A stretch of 64,000 nt of DNA from Lachnospiraceae bacterium MD308 (GTDB taxonomy: Bacteria; Bacillota; Clostridia; Lachnospirales; Lachnospiraceae): contig VIQU02000022.1 of assembly GCA_010206225.2 (NCBI GenBank), positions 1 through 64,000 of the forward strand, read 5' to 3'. Within the stretch, counting starts at the first letter, position 1. Each line of letters starts with the position of its first letter. The position numbers and the translations under genes are program-made. Below the pieces are notes generated by a model. It saw only the letters and a program-made list of their open reading frames with translations. It had not been told where the DNA came from and searched no databases. Positions 37,828 through 46,445 of the stretch are shown piece after piece.

Positions 37828-38151
37828 GTATGAAAAGACAAAAGCGATGACCGTGTAAAGTAGAGAGTCATTTTCCATCAGAGAGGGGGAATCTCTGGCT
37901 GAAAGTTCCCTCAGGTTCGGATGGCAATCGAATTTCCCACGTAAGCTGCATTTTTGAAATGAAACCCAAAGGGCATCTGTAATATATGCCCGTGCGGGCA
38001 GGTGGACGTACGTCCATCAATAGTAGGAAATGCCGTGCCTGCTCGTTACGCAGCAATGAGTGTCTGCATAGTTCTTTCACAGCATATGCAGGAATCAGGG
38101 TGGTATCGCGGGTTGTCCTCGTCCCTACAGTTATAGGGACGGGGATTTTTT
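37828..38151 (+). promoter_or_regulatory. T-box riboswitch of pheST
   Basis: A long structured leader ahead of pheS. The T-box sequence AGGGTGGTATCGCGGG is at 38097-38112, followed by the terminator hairpin CCTCGTCCCTA / TAGGGACGGGG and a T run (38117-38151). Stem I lies in roughly 37840-37945, with a GAGAGGGGG...CTCTGG-rich upper part. The UUC at 37934-37936 is a candidate Phe specifier codon, not certain. Uncharged tRNA-Phe should stabilise the antiterminator and switch on pheST. Confidence 0.9.
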
Positions 38152-38200
38152 GTGCAAATATATCTGCATTGATTAGTAAGATGGAAAGGAAGCTAATGTG

Positions 38201-39220
38201 ATGAAAGAAAGATTACAGAACATCAAGAACGAGGCGTTAAAAGCGATTGAAGCTGCTGATATGCCGGAGAAACTGAATGATGTGCGTGTAAGGTTCCTCG
38301 GAAAAAAGGGCGAGCTTACCGCAGTGTTAAAGGGAATGAAGGATGTGGCTGCCGAGGAGAGACCGAAGGTAGGACAGATGGTGAATGAGACAAGGGCGGC
38401 CATCGAGTCGGTTCTTGAAGAGAGCAAAAAGAAGATGGAGCGTGCCATTCGTGAGGAAAAGATGAAGCAGGAAGTGATCGATGTTACATTGCCTTCCAAA
38501 AAAAATATGGTGGGGCACCGTCATCCGAATACGATTGCTTTAGAGGAAGTAGAGAGAATTTTCGTGGGTATGGGTTATGAAGTAGTAGAAGGACCAGAGG
38601 TAGAATATGACCTTTATAACTTCGAAAAGCTGAATATTCCTGCCGACCATCCGGCGAAGGATGAGCAGGATACCTTCTACATTAACAAGGATATCGTGCT
38701 GCGTACCCAGACATCCCCGGTACAGGCACGTGTTATGGAACAGGGCCGTCTTCCGATCCGTATGATCGCGCCGGGAAGGGTATTTCGGTCTGATGAGGTG
38801 GATGCGACGCATTCTCCGTCATTCCATCAGATTGAAGGACTTGTGATCGATAAGAATATTTCCTTCTCAGATCTTAAAGGAACGCTGGAAATATTTGCAA
38901 AGGAGTTATTCGGACCGGATACAAAGACGAAGTTCCGTCCGCACCATTTTCCATTTACAGAGCCAAGCGCGGAGGTGGATGTATCTTGTTTTAAATGCGG
39001 AGGAAAGGGCTGTCGGTTCTGTAAAGGATCCGGCTGGATAGAGATACTTGGCTGTGGTATGGTGCATCCTCATGTGCTGGAGATGTGCGGAATCGATCCA
39101 AATGAGTATACTGGTTTCGCGTTCGGCGTAGGATTAGAGCGAATCGCATTGCTGAAATACGAGATAGATGATATGAGGCTGCTGTATGAAAATGATATCA
39201 GGTTTCTGAAACAGTGGTAA
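38201..39220 (+). CDS. pheS: phenylalanyl-tRNA synthetase alpha subunit
   Basis: A 339-aa class II catalytic subunit. The N-terminal coiled coil occupies residues 1-85. The catalytic domain shows motif 2 ([22 protein letters not shown]), the [13 protein letters not shown] motif and motif 3 ([16 protein letters not shown]). [18 protein letters not shown] cysteine cluster at about residues 267-283 is the usual zinc-like knuckle of this clade. ATG 38201 is eight bases after AAGGAAG; a GTG at 38198 is less well placed. Forms the (alpha-beta)2 enzyme with PheT, 36 bases downstream. Confidence 0.97.
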   Translation: MKERLQNIKNEALKAIEAADMPEKLNDVRVRFLGKKGELTAVLKGMKDVAAEERPKVGQMVNETRAAIESVLEESKKKMERAIREEKMKQEVIDVTLPSKKNMVGHRHPNTIALEEVERIFVGMGYEVVEGPEVEYDLYNFEKLNIPADHPAKDEQDTFYINKDIVLRTQTSPVQARVMEQGRLPIRMIAPGRVFRSDEVDATHSPSFHQIEGLVIDKNISFSDLKGTLEIFAKELFGPDTKTKFRPHHFPFTEPSAEVDVSCFKCGGKGCRFCKGSGWIEILGCGMVHPHVLEMCGIDPNEYTGFAFGVGLERIALLKYEIDDMRLLYENDIRFLKQW

Positions 39221-39256
39221 ATATTTTGAATTTTATATATTAGGAAGGAGTAAAGA

Positions 39257-41677
39257 ATGAATACATCATTATCATGGATAAAAGCATATGTTCCAGACCT
39301 TAATGTGACTGCACAGGAATATGCAGATGCGATGACTCTGTCGGGAACAAAGGTAGAAGGATATGAAAAATTAGATGCTGACCTTGACAAGATCGTCGTT
39401 GGACAGATTGACAAGATTGAAAAGCACCCGGATGCGGATAAGCTGATCGTCTGTCAGGTAAACGTAGGGACGGAGACGGTGCAGATCGTCACAGGCGCTC
39501 CGAATGTAAAGGAAGGCGACAAAGTTCCGGTCGTTCTAGATGGCGGACGTGTAGCAGGAGGGCATGAACCGGGAAGCCGCGTGGAAGGCGGAGTGAAGAT
39601 TAAAAAGGGCAAGCTTCGCGGAGTGGAAAGCTTTGGCATGATGTGCTCCATTGAAGAGCTTGGCTCCAACAAGGATATGTATCCGGAATCGCCGGAATAC
39701 GGAATCTACATTTTTGAAGATGATGTGAAGGTTGGCGAAAGTGCAATAGAGGCGCTCGGGCTTAACGATGTTGTATTTGAATACGAGGTGACATCCAACA
39801 GAGTGGATTGCTTCAGCGTAGTCGGAATTGCAAGGGAAGCGGCAGCGACCTTCCGGAAGGAATTCCATCCTCCGGTGGTAACCGAGACGGGCAATAACGA
39901 AGATGTGAACGACTATATTAAAGTCACGGTAAAGGATACAGAGCTCTGTCCGAGATACTGCGCAAGAGTGGTAAAAAATATTAAGATCGGACCTTCACCA
40001 AAGTGGATGCAGCGCAGACTTGCTTCCGTAGGAATCCGTCCCATCAACAATCTGGTTGATATCACAAACTATGTGATGGAGGAATACGGACAGCCCATGC
40101 ACGCATATGATCTCGACACAATTGCAGGAAGAGAGATTATTGTCCGCAGAGCTGATAAGGAAGAGAAATTTGTGACATTGGACGGACAGGAACGCCGGAT
40201 GGACGATTCTGTGCTGATGATCTGCGACGGAGAAAAGTCTGTTGGTATCGCAGGTATCATGGGAGGAGAGAATTCCATGATCACGGACGACGTGCATACG
40301 ATGCTTTTCGAGGCCGCATGTTTTGACGGAACGAATATCCGCAAATCCAGTAAAAAAGTAGGGCTTCGTACGGACGCTTCCGGAAAGTTTGAGAAAGGAC
40401 TCGATCCGAACAATGCCAAAGCAGCAATCGACCGTGCCTGCCAACTGGTAGAAGAGATGGGCGCCGGTGAAGTGGTAGGCGGTATCGTAGATGTATACGG
40501 GAAGAAAAAAGAACCGGTGAGAGTTCCGTTTGACGCAGACCAGATCAATGCGCTTCTTGGAACGGATATTTCCAAAGAGGATATGCTTTCTTATTTTAAA
40601 ATGATTGATCTTGAATATGATGAAACGGCCGGTGAAGTCATTGCACCGACCTTCCGGCATGATCTGTTTCGTCTGGCGGATCTGGCAGAGGAGGTCGCAA
40701 GATTTTACGGATACGACAATATCCCGACGACGCTTCCGAAGGGAGAGGCTACTACCGGAAAGCTTTCCTTCAAGTTAAGAATTGAAGAGGCGGCTCGCGA
40801 TATTGCAGAATTCTGCGGTTTCAGTCAGGGCATGACGTATTCTTTTGAGAGTCCGAAGGTGTTTGACAAATTGCTGCTTCCGGCGGATTCACCTCTTCGC
40901 AACGCTGTCGAGATCATGAACCCTCTGGGAGAGGATTACAGTATCATGCGTACGATTTCCCTGAACGGAATGCTGACGTCGCTGGCGACGAACTATAATC
41001 GGAGAAATAAGAATGTAAGGCTCTATGAACTGGGAAATATCTATCTTCCGAAGTCGCTTCCGCTTACCAGACTTCCAGAGGAGAGAATGCAGTTTACGCT
41101 GGGAATGTATGGAGAAGGCGACTTCTTTAGCATGAAAGGCGTGATTGAGGAATTCTTTGAGAAAGTAGGACTGTATAAGAAAGAGACTTATGATCCGAAG
41201 GCTAATAAACCGTTTCTTCATCCGGGGCGTCAGGCAAATATCATCTATGACGGTAAGATTATGGGATATCTTGGCGAAGTTCATCCGGACGTGGCGGATA
41301 TTTACGGAATCGGCGGGAAGGCTTACGTGGCGGTTATTGATATGCCGGAAATCGTGAAGCGGGCTACCTTTGACCGAAAATTTGTGGGACTTGCAAAATT
41401 CCCGGCAGTGAACCGTGATATCAGTATGGTGATGCCAAAGGAAATACTGGCCGGACAGATAGAGGCGGTGATCGAGAGGAAGGGCGGAGCATATCTGGAA
41501 AGTTATTCTCTGTTTGACATCTATGAAGGCTCACAGATTAAGGAAGGTTATAAGTCCATTGCTTATTCGATTGTATTCCGGGCAAAGGATAAGACGTTGT
41601 CAGATGGGGAAGTAACAGAAGCGATGGAACGGATCTTGAAAGCATTAGAAGCAATGGGAATTGAACTTCGCAAATAG
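39257..41677 (+). CDS. pheT: phenylalanyl-tRNA synthetase beta subunit
   Basis: An 806-aa partner of PheS. It has an N-terminal tRNA-binding OB fold (VGQIDKIEKHPDADKLIVCQV, residues 48-68), the B3/B4 editing domain (INNLVDITNYVMEEYGQPMHAYD near 264 and GIMGGENSMI near 336), B5, a catalytic-like core, and a C-terminal ferredoxin-fold anticodon-binding domain (KFPAVNRDISMVMP). Length is normal. AGGAAGGAG lies before the ATG. Cotranscribed with pheS under T-box control. Confidence 0.97.
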   Translation: MNTSLSWIKAYVPDLNVTAQEYADAMTLSGTKVEGYEKLDADLDKIVVGQIDKIEKHPDADKLIVCQVNVGTETVQIVTGAPNVKEGDKVPVVLDGGRVAGGHEPGSRVEGGVKIKKGKLRGVESFGMMCSIEELGSNKDMYPESPEYGIYIFEDDVKVGESAIEALGLNDVVFEYEVTSNRVDCFSVVGIAREAAATFRKEFHPPVVTETGNNEDVNDYIKVTVKDTELCPRYCARVVKNIKIGPSPKWMQRRLASVGIRPINNLVDITNYVMEEYGQPMHAYDLDTIAGREIIVRRADKEEKFVTLDGQERRMDDSVLMICDGEKSVGIAGIMGGENSMITDDVHTMLFEAACFDGTNIRKSSKKVGLRTDASGKFEKGLDPNNAKAAIDRACQLVEEMGAGEVVGGIVDVYGKKKEPVRVPFDADQINALLGTDISKEDMLSYFKMIDLEYDETAGEVIAPTFRHDLFRLADLAEEVARFYGYDNIPTTLPKGEATTGKLSFKLRIEEAARDIAEFCGFSQGMTYSFESPKVFDKLLLPADSPLRNAVEIMNPLGEDYSIMRTISLNGMLTSLATNYNRRNKNVRLYELGNIYLPKSLPLTRLPEERMQFTLGMYGEGDFFSMKGVIEEFFEKVGLYKKETYDPKANKPFLHPGRQANIIYDGKIMGYLGEVHPDVADIYGIGGKAYVAVIDMPEIVKRATFDRKFVGLAKFPAVNRDISMVMPKEILAGQIEAVIERKGGAYLESYSLFDIYEGSQIKEGYKSIAYSIVFRAKDKTLSDGEVTEAMERILKALEAMGIELRK

Positions 41678-41694
41678 GAAAAGAGGTTTTACAC

Positions 41695-42678
41695 ATGAAT
41701 AAGAAGCAGACGATAGGCCTTGCGGTGGCAGCCGGATTGTTTATTTTGATTGGCGCGAGCAGCGTGCTTACAAACGCCTTATCGAAAAAGGCGCTGGATG
41801 AAAGCGTTACGGAGATGCTGTCGCTGACAAACGGAGTGGAATTTAACGCACCGAAGAAAGATTATATCGCAGTGGTCAATGTGGTGGGAACAATAGAAGA
41901 GCAGATTGAGACAGGAGCTTTTGATACAGTGCAAAGTTATCAGCATGTTACGACACTGGATTATATTGACAAGCTGATAGCAGATACGAATAACAAAGGG
42001 ATGCTGCTCTACGTAGATTCTCCCGGCGGTGCAGTCTACGAGTCGGAAGAGTTGTATGATAAGCTTCAGGAATATAAGGAGAAGACTGGGCGGCCGATCT
42101 GGGATTATATGGCACATTATGCGGCATCGGGAGGATATATGGTATCTATGCCTGCAGATAAGATTTACGCCAATCCTAATACAACGACAGGTTCAATCGG
42201 AGTTATCATGTCCGGATTTGATTTGACAGGACTTTATGAAAAACTCGGAATGCGCTATATCAGTATTACAAGCGGCGAGAATAAAGACAGCAGCAAGATG
42301 ACGGATGAACAGATTGAAATCTATCAGTCTCAGGTAAATGAGTGCTATGAGGACTTTGTAGCAAAGGTGTCAGAGGGAAGAGATATGTCCGTGGAGGCAG
42401 TGAAGGCTCTGGCGGACGGGCGGACTTATACTGCAAAGCAGGCGAAGGAGAATGGTCTAATAGACGAGATCAGCCTGTTTGACGATATGAAAGCGGATAT
42501 GAGCCGCGAGCTTGGAGTCAGTGAATTCTATCAGCCGAAATCAAAGGAGAATATCTTTGCCGATCTGTTTTCAAAAGCGTCTGAATTGGTTCCGAAATCA
42601 GAAGCACAGATACTAAAAGAGACCGCAGAGGAGAAAGAAAGCGGGGTGCTGATGTATTATGCAGAACAGTTACGATAA
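41695..42678 (+). CDS. sppA: signal peptide peptidase SppA, short form
   Basis: A 327-aa membrane-anchored serine protease of the ClpP/crotonase fold that degrades cleaved signal peptides and some membrane fragments. A membrane anchor covers residues 7-28. The Ser-Lys dyad is Ser145 in HYAASGGYMV and Lys197 in SGENKDSS. VDSPGGAVYESEELY near 102 and NTTTGSIGVIM near 164 are family motifs. The size is that of the one-domain Gram-positive form. The next gene starts 20 bases inside its 3' end. Confidence 0.92.
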   Translation: MNKKQTIGLAVAAGLFILIGASSVLTNALSKKALDESVTEMLSLTNGVEFNAPKKDYIAVVNVVGTIEEQIETGAFDTVQSYQHVTTLDYIDKLIADTNNKGMLLYVDSPGGAVYESEELYDKLQEYKEKTGRPIWDYMAHYAASGGYMVSMPADKIYANPNTTTGSIGVIMSGFDLTGLYEKLGMRYISITSGENKDSSKMTDEQIEIYQSQVNECYEDFVAKVSEGRDMSVEAVKALADGRTYTAKQAKENGLIDEISLFDDMKADMSRELGVSEFYQPKSKENIFADLFSKASELVPKSEAQILKETAEEKESGVLMYYAEQLR

Positions 42679-43309
42679 CGGCCAGCCAGAGTATGAGTAT
42701 GCGGGCTTTTGGGTTCGGCTTGCGGCTTATCTGATAGACAGTATGGCCGTGTTTGCCGCGCTTTTGGTTGTACGTCTTATCATGTCTGGATTTATGGCGG
42801 CAGTTAAGGGGACGGTACTGGGAGGAAATATATTGTTCCAGTATAACCTGAAGGATATTGTATTGTATGCGGCAGAAGTATTGTATTTTATTCTCTGTAC
42901 TTATTATACAGGAACGACTCTCGGGAAAAAAGCAATGAATCTTCGCGTAATCCGTGCGGATGGGGAGGAGAAGTTAGGTCTTTTTACAGTGATATACCGT
43001 GAGACGGTCGGAAGGTTTCTTAGCAGCGTGATTATGGGCGCCGGCTACCTTATGGTCGGCATAGATAAAGAAAAACGGGGAATCCATGACATTCTCTGCG
43101 ATACAAGAGTCATCTATGCGAAGAAGATCAAAGTCTTTAAGATGGAGCAGGTATTTCTGCCTCTTGCAGAGCCGATGGGGAGAGTTCCGAAGCAGGAGAT
43201 GAATTCAGAGAGCGAGACGCCGGTCAATCATTCTTCGATGCCGTGGGATGCTCCGTATGCGGGCAAAGAGAATAGTCAGGAATCACAGAAAGGAATTCAT
43301 GATCAATGA
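42659..43309 (+). CDS. RDD-family membrane protein
   Basis: A 216-aa membrane protein with an RDD domain in residues 10-155: [17 protein letters not shown] (Arg and Asp of the name), a second hydrophobic segment, [18 protein letters not shown], and a helix ending [19 protein letters not shown] hydrophilic tail follows. RDD proteins are mostly uncharacterised; some act in Na+/H+ antiport. It overlaps sppA by 20 bases and queA by four, so the three genes are tightly coupled. Confidence 0.88.
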   Translation: MQNSYDNGQPEYEYAGFWVRLAAYLIDSMAVFAALLVVRLIMSGFMAAVKGTVLGGNILFQYNLKDIVLYAAEVLYFILCTYYTGTTLGKKAMNLRVIRADGEEKLGLFTVIYRETVGRFLSSVIMGAGYLMVGIDKEKRGIHDILCDTRVIYAKKIKVFKMEQVFLPLAEPMGRVPKQEMNSESETPVNHSSMPWDAPYAGKENSQESQKGIHDQ

Positions 43310-44331
43310 AACGAACGGATTTTTATTATGAATTGCCGGAAGAGTTGATTGCGCAGGATCCATTAGAGGATCGTTCCAGCTCCAGACTTCTTGTACTTGA
43401 CAGGAAGTCCGGGGCTGTTTCTCACCATGTATTCAGAGAAATTACAGAGTATCTTAAAGAGGGTGACTGCCTTGTTATCAATGATACAAAGGTGATTCCG
43501 GCCCGGCTTATCGGTTCTAAGATTGGAACGGATGCCAAAATAGAAGTATTACTGTTGAAAAGAAAAGAAAATAACATATGGGAAACTCTTGTAAAACCGG
43601 GGAAAAAGATGAAGGCAGGAGCGAAGCTAAGCTTCGGGGACGGTTTGCTGACGGGAGAGGTTATAGATATCGTAGAAGAAGGAAACCGTCTGATCCGGTT
43701 TTCTTTCGAGGGAATCTTTGAAGAGATACTGGATCAGTTAGGCCAGATGCCGCTTCCGCCCTATATCACTCACCAGCTTCAGGATAAGAACCGCTACCAG
43801 ACCGTGTATGCGAAGCACACCGGTTCTGCTGCTGCGCCTACGGCGGGACTTCATTTTACACCGGAGCTTTTAAGGGCAATCGAGGAAAGAGGGATTGAGA
43901 TTGCAAAGGTTACGCTGCATGTAGGCTTAGGGACGTTCCGGCCGGTGAAGGTGGACGAGATCACAGATCATCATATGCATTCGGAGTTTTATCAAATTGA
44001 CGAAGAGGCTGCGAAGAAGATTAACCGGGCAAAAGCAACCGGGAACAGGGTTATATGTGTGGGGACGACGAGCTGCCGCACCATCGAGTCTGCGGCGGAT
44101 GAAAGCGGACATCTAAAGGCAAAGAGCGGGTGGACAGATATCTTTATCTATCCGGGATATGAGTTTCGAGCGCTTGACGGGCTGATCACCAATTTTCATC
44201 TGCCGGAGTCAACGCTTATTATGCTGGTGAGCGCGCTGGCAGGAAGAGAGAATGTGCTGGCGGCTTATGAAGAAGCGGTAAAGGAGAGGTATCGGTTCTT
44301 TTCCTTCGGGGATGCGATGCTTGTGGTGTGA
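43306..44331 (+). CDS. queA: S-adenosylmethionine:tRNA ribosyltransferase-isomerase
   Basis: A 341-aa enzyme of queuosine synthesis. It transfers and rearranges the ribosyl group of SAM onto preQ1-tRNA, giving epoxyqueuosine. Signature segments: [18 protein letters not shown] at the start, [15 protein letters not shown] near 60, [11 protein letters not shown] near 205 and the final [30 protein letters not shown]. Length normal. ATGA overlap with the RDD gene. tgt is not in the window. Confidence 0.96.
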   Translation: MKRTDFYYELPEELIAQDPLEDRSSSRLLVLDRKSGAVSHHVFREITEYLKEGDCLVINDTKVIPARLIGSKIGTDAKIEVLLLKRKENNIWETLVKPGKKMKAGAKLSFGDGLLTGEVIDIVEEGNRLIRFSFEGIFEEILDQLGQMPLPPYITHQLQDKNRYQTVYAKHTGSAAAPTAGLHFTPELLRAIEERGIEIAKVTLHVGLGTFRPVKVDEITDHHMHSEFYQIDEEAAKKINRAKATGNRVICVGTTSCRTIESAADESGHLKAKSGWTDIFIYPGYEFRALDGLITNFHLPESTLIMLVSALAGRENVLAAYEEAVKERYRFFSFGDAMLVV

Positions 44332-44354
44332 GTAAAATATTTTGGAGAGGAAAA

Positions 44355-44395
44355 GCCCGCGAAGGCGCAGGAATACTGAGGGTTCGCGGGTTTTT
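44355..44395 (+). terminator. terminator of the sppA-RDD-queA group
   Basis: CCCGCGAA pairs with TTCGCGGG around a 19-base loop, followed by TTTTT. It marks the end of the core block before the defence island. Confidence 0.8.
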
Positions 44396-44741
44396 GGCAC
44401 CATTTTTTTAAAACAGTTTTTTGGGCGTTTTTGGGGTGAAATCAGGGAAAAAGGGTGTTTTTGGGGCAAACTTTTGCAAAAGTTTGAATGTGCCAAATTG
44501 TGAATATTTATTTGAATATGTTGCATATATATTCAGACGGCTTAGCTGGTGGACGAGTATAATTAGATTAAAATTAACGTTTTTTGGAGATTGTTGAGTT
44601 GCAAAAAGAGTAAAGAAGGTGGAAATATGTGGAAAAATATAGTATTATAATATTAGATATTGAGGAGCGGTTTATAAGCAATACAATGAAATTTAACGGT
44701 CTGTAATAGTTTATAGGCCGTATAAAAACGGAGGAGTGCAT
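44396..44741. other. left flank of the defence island; no gene
   Basis: A 345-base gap between queA and the ABC-3C operon with no credible coding frame. It contains G/T-rich runs (TTTTTGGGG three times within 44410-44466) and a 20-base perfect palindrome at 44467-44486. TATAAT at 44646-44651 may be the -10 of the ABC-3C operon; a good -35 is not seen. Confidence 0.4.
44467..44486. repeat. 20-base perfect palindrome upstream of the ABC-3C operon
   Basis: CAAACTTTTG joined directly to CAAAAGTTTG. It could be an operator for a dimeric regulator or a structural remnant at the island edge; position alone cannot tell. Confidence 0.5.
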
Positions 44742-45953
44742 ATGTCAAATAAGACGCTGGTTCCTGATAAGTTGCAAGGGTATCTGCTTCAAGTGAGGCA
44801 TATGCTCTATGAATTGATTTCAGTTGATGATCGTGTTGTAAGCGTTGAGAAACTGGATGATGTAGCTGTGGAGGTTGATGGGAAGGTTATTGCCGAACAA
44901 ATAAAAAGTGTTACATCATCCAATAATCCAATGGCTGAGAGATCCGTAGTTTTTTGGAAGACACTTTACAATTGGTGTACTTACATTGAAGACGGTTCTT
45001 TGCCATCCGACGCTGTTCTGCGATTTGTTGTTGTTGCGAATGGAACCATTACCCCTGGTAGCATTCAGGAGACATTTGCAAATGCTCATTCCAATGATGA
45101 GGCTCGAAAAGCTTTTGATGATGCAAAAGTTACCATTTTAGGAACACCGACAGATGATTCAGCTGTTGATATATATGATTTTCTGCCAGATACTTATAGA
45201 GAGTATATCAGATATCTTTTTGATGAAAGTCGGGAAAAAATTGTTTGCGATATTATCAAGGCCATGGAAATTGAAATTCATTGCGATACCTATGATGAAG
45301 ATCTCGTGAAACGATTTAACAGCCAAATAATCCCCGAAGAATATGCGGATCTCCTGCTAATAGATATGCTCGGTTGGGTTACTCAAACAGTAGAGTCATT
45401 TACGAAGAACAATAAGCCTGCCTGTATTGCCGCAAAAGACTATCGTCAAGCTTTGAATAAACAAATTAGAGCATGTGATACAAAGGCCATACTTCGTGCA
45501 GTTTCAAAGGTTCCTTCAAATGCTGAGCAAAGTGGCGAGGTTGAACGTCTGGATACTTATATCAGGCAACTGAAGATGATTGAAATGGATGATAGTACTT
45601 TGTTTGAAGCGGCTAGTGATTTTTTGAGGGCAAAGGTTGACAAAATTGAATGGGCACAACGTGGTATTGTGATTGATTCAAGCTTTGCCGACTTTTATGA
45701 TGAACTTTACCGTAGTTGGACAAATCGAAAGCAACTTATGGGGTTGCAATATGGGACAGACCCTATTATGTGCGGAAAAGCAGTGTATTTTAATTGTAGA
45801 GAGGATTCGGGACGGCAAAAATTGCAGGGTGTTGAGGTTCCGGCTTTTTTCGGCAATGGTTCCTTACATGTTTTAGCGAACGATCCTGTCGATGCACCAC
45901 GGATTGGATGGCATCCACAGTATATAAAATTATTGAAAGAGGGTAACATATGA
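44742..45953 (+). CDS. ABC-3C system effector: restriction-endonuclease-fold protein with ABC-3C C-terminal domain
   Basis: A 403-aa soluble protein, first of three overlapping genes. The N-terminal ~130 residues resemble the PD-(D/E)xK nuclease domain of the Cap4/DUF4297 type: a helix with GYLLQVRHMLYELI, then Glu36, Asp39-Asp40 in VEKLDDVAVEV, then EQIKS with Glu52, Gln53 and Lys55. The remaining part is helical and ends with a compact domain (RSWTNRKQLMGLQYGTD ... GWHPQYIKLL), as expected for the C-terminal adaptor of ABC-three-component systems. GGAGGAG lies before ATG 44742. Nuclease activity on phage or plasmid DNA is inferred from motifs and neighbours, not shown. Confidence 0.75.
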   Translation: MSNKTLVPDKLQGYLLQVRHMLYELISVDDRVVSVEKLDDVAVEVDGKVIAEQIKSVTSSNNPMAERSVVFWKTLYNWCTYIEDGSLPSDAVLRFVVVANGTITPGSIQETFANAHSNDEARKAFDDAKVTILGTPTDDSAVDIYDFLPDTYREYIRYLFDESREKIVCDIIKAMEIEIHCDTYDEDLVKRFNSQIIPEEYADLLLIDMLGWVTQTVESFTKNNKPACIAAKDYRQALNKQIRACDTKAILRAVSKVPSNAEQSGEVERLDTYIRQLKMIEMDDSTLFEAASDFLRAKVDKIEWAQRGIVIDSSFADFYDELYRSWTNRKQLMGLQYGTDPIMCGKAVYFNCREDSGRQKLQGVEVPAFFGNGSLHVLANDPVDAPRIGWHPQYIKLLKEGNI

Positions 45954-46444
45954 GTTTTTCGGACCGTGATGTAATGTATGTGCAAAATCCAGCGATTGGC
46001 GCTGCCTTGCTCTGGAGGTTTGTCTGTGGATATTATTCCAATGAAAATAGGCCAGTACCTTTTCCGTTACTGTTTGTGGTTCTTCCTATTGGGTTCTGCC
46101 AAGACTTATGCACTGTAATCAAGGGTACACAAAAAGCTAGTGGTTTGTCAAAGGTATCAGAAAAATTATTCTCAGGTAAACAAAACGATAGCATTCATTA
46201 TGTGAATGCCACTGCTATACAAATGCGTGAGTTAACACTTGAAGCATTTAATATTGCGGTTGAAGCAAACCTTGTGGTGATGTCAGCTGAAACCGCCACA
46301 GTATTTCCGATGGTTACAACTTTTCGTAAATATACCCCAAAAGGAGACTGCAAAGATATGATGAATGCAGCGGAAAAGCTTGGAGCATGGTGCTCCGGGC
46401 TTACGCTTCTGGAAATCGCAAAATGGCTGAAAGTGAGGTTTTAA
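45950..46444 (+). CDS. ABC-3C system middle component
   Basis: A 164-aa protein whose ATG overlaps the effector stop (ATGA), with the ATPase starting one base after its own stop. It fits the small 'middle component' of ABC-three-component systems by size, position and sequence style: YVQNPAIGAALLWRFVCGYY at the start, a PFPLLFVVLPI strand-like segment, and a C-terminal winged-helix-like part (NAAEKLGAWCSGLTLLEIAKWLKVRF). Such components are thought to bridge the ATPase and the effector. No catalytic motif is seen. The subtype within the middle-component families was not determined. Confidence 0.7.
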   Translation: MSFSDRDVMYVQNPAIGAALLWRFVCGYYSNENRPVPFPLLFVVLPIGFCQDLCTVIKGTQKASGLSKVSEKLFSGKQNDSIHYVNATAIQMRELTLEAFNIAVEANLVVMSAETATVFPMVTTFRKYTPKGDCKDMMNAAEKLGAWCSGLTLLEIAKWLKVRF

Positions 46445-46445
46445 G

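Noticed and set aside
44209-44526. A 105-codon frame on the minus strand across the queA end
   Set aside because: It is antisense to queA and its terminator, is low in complexity and has no ribosome site.
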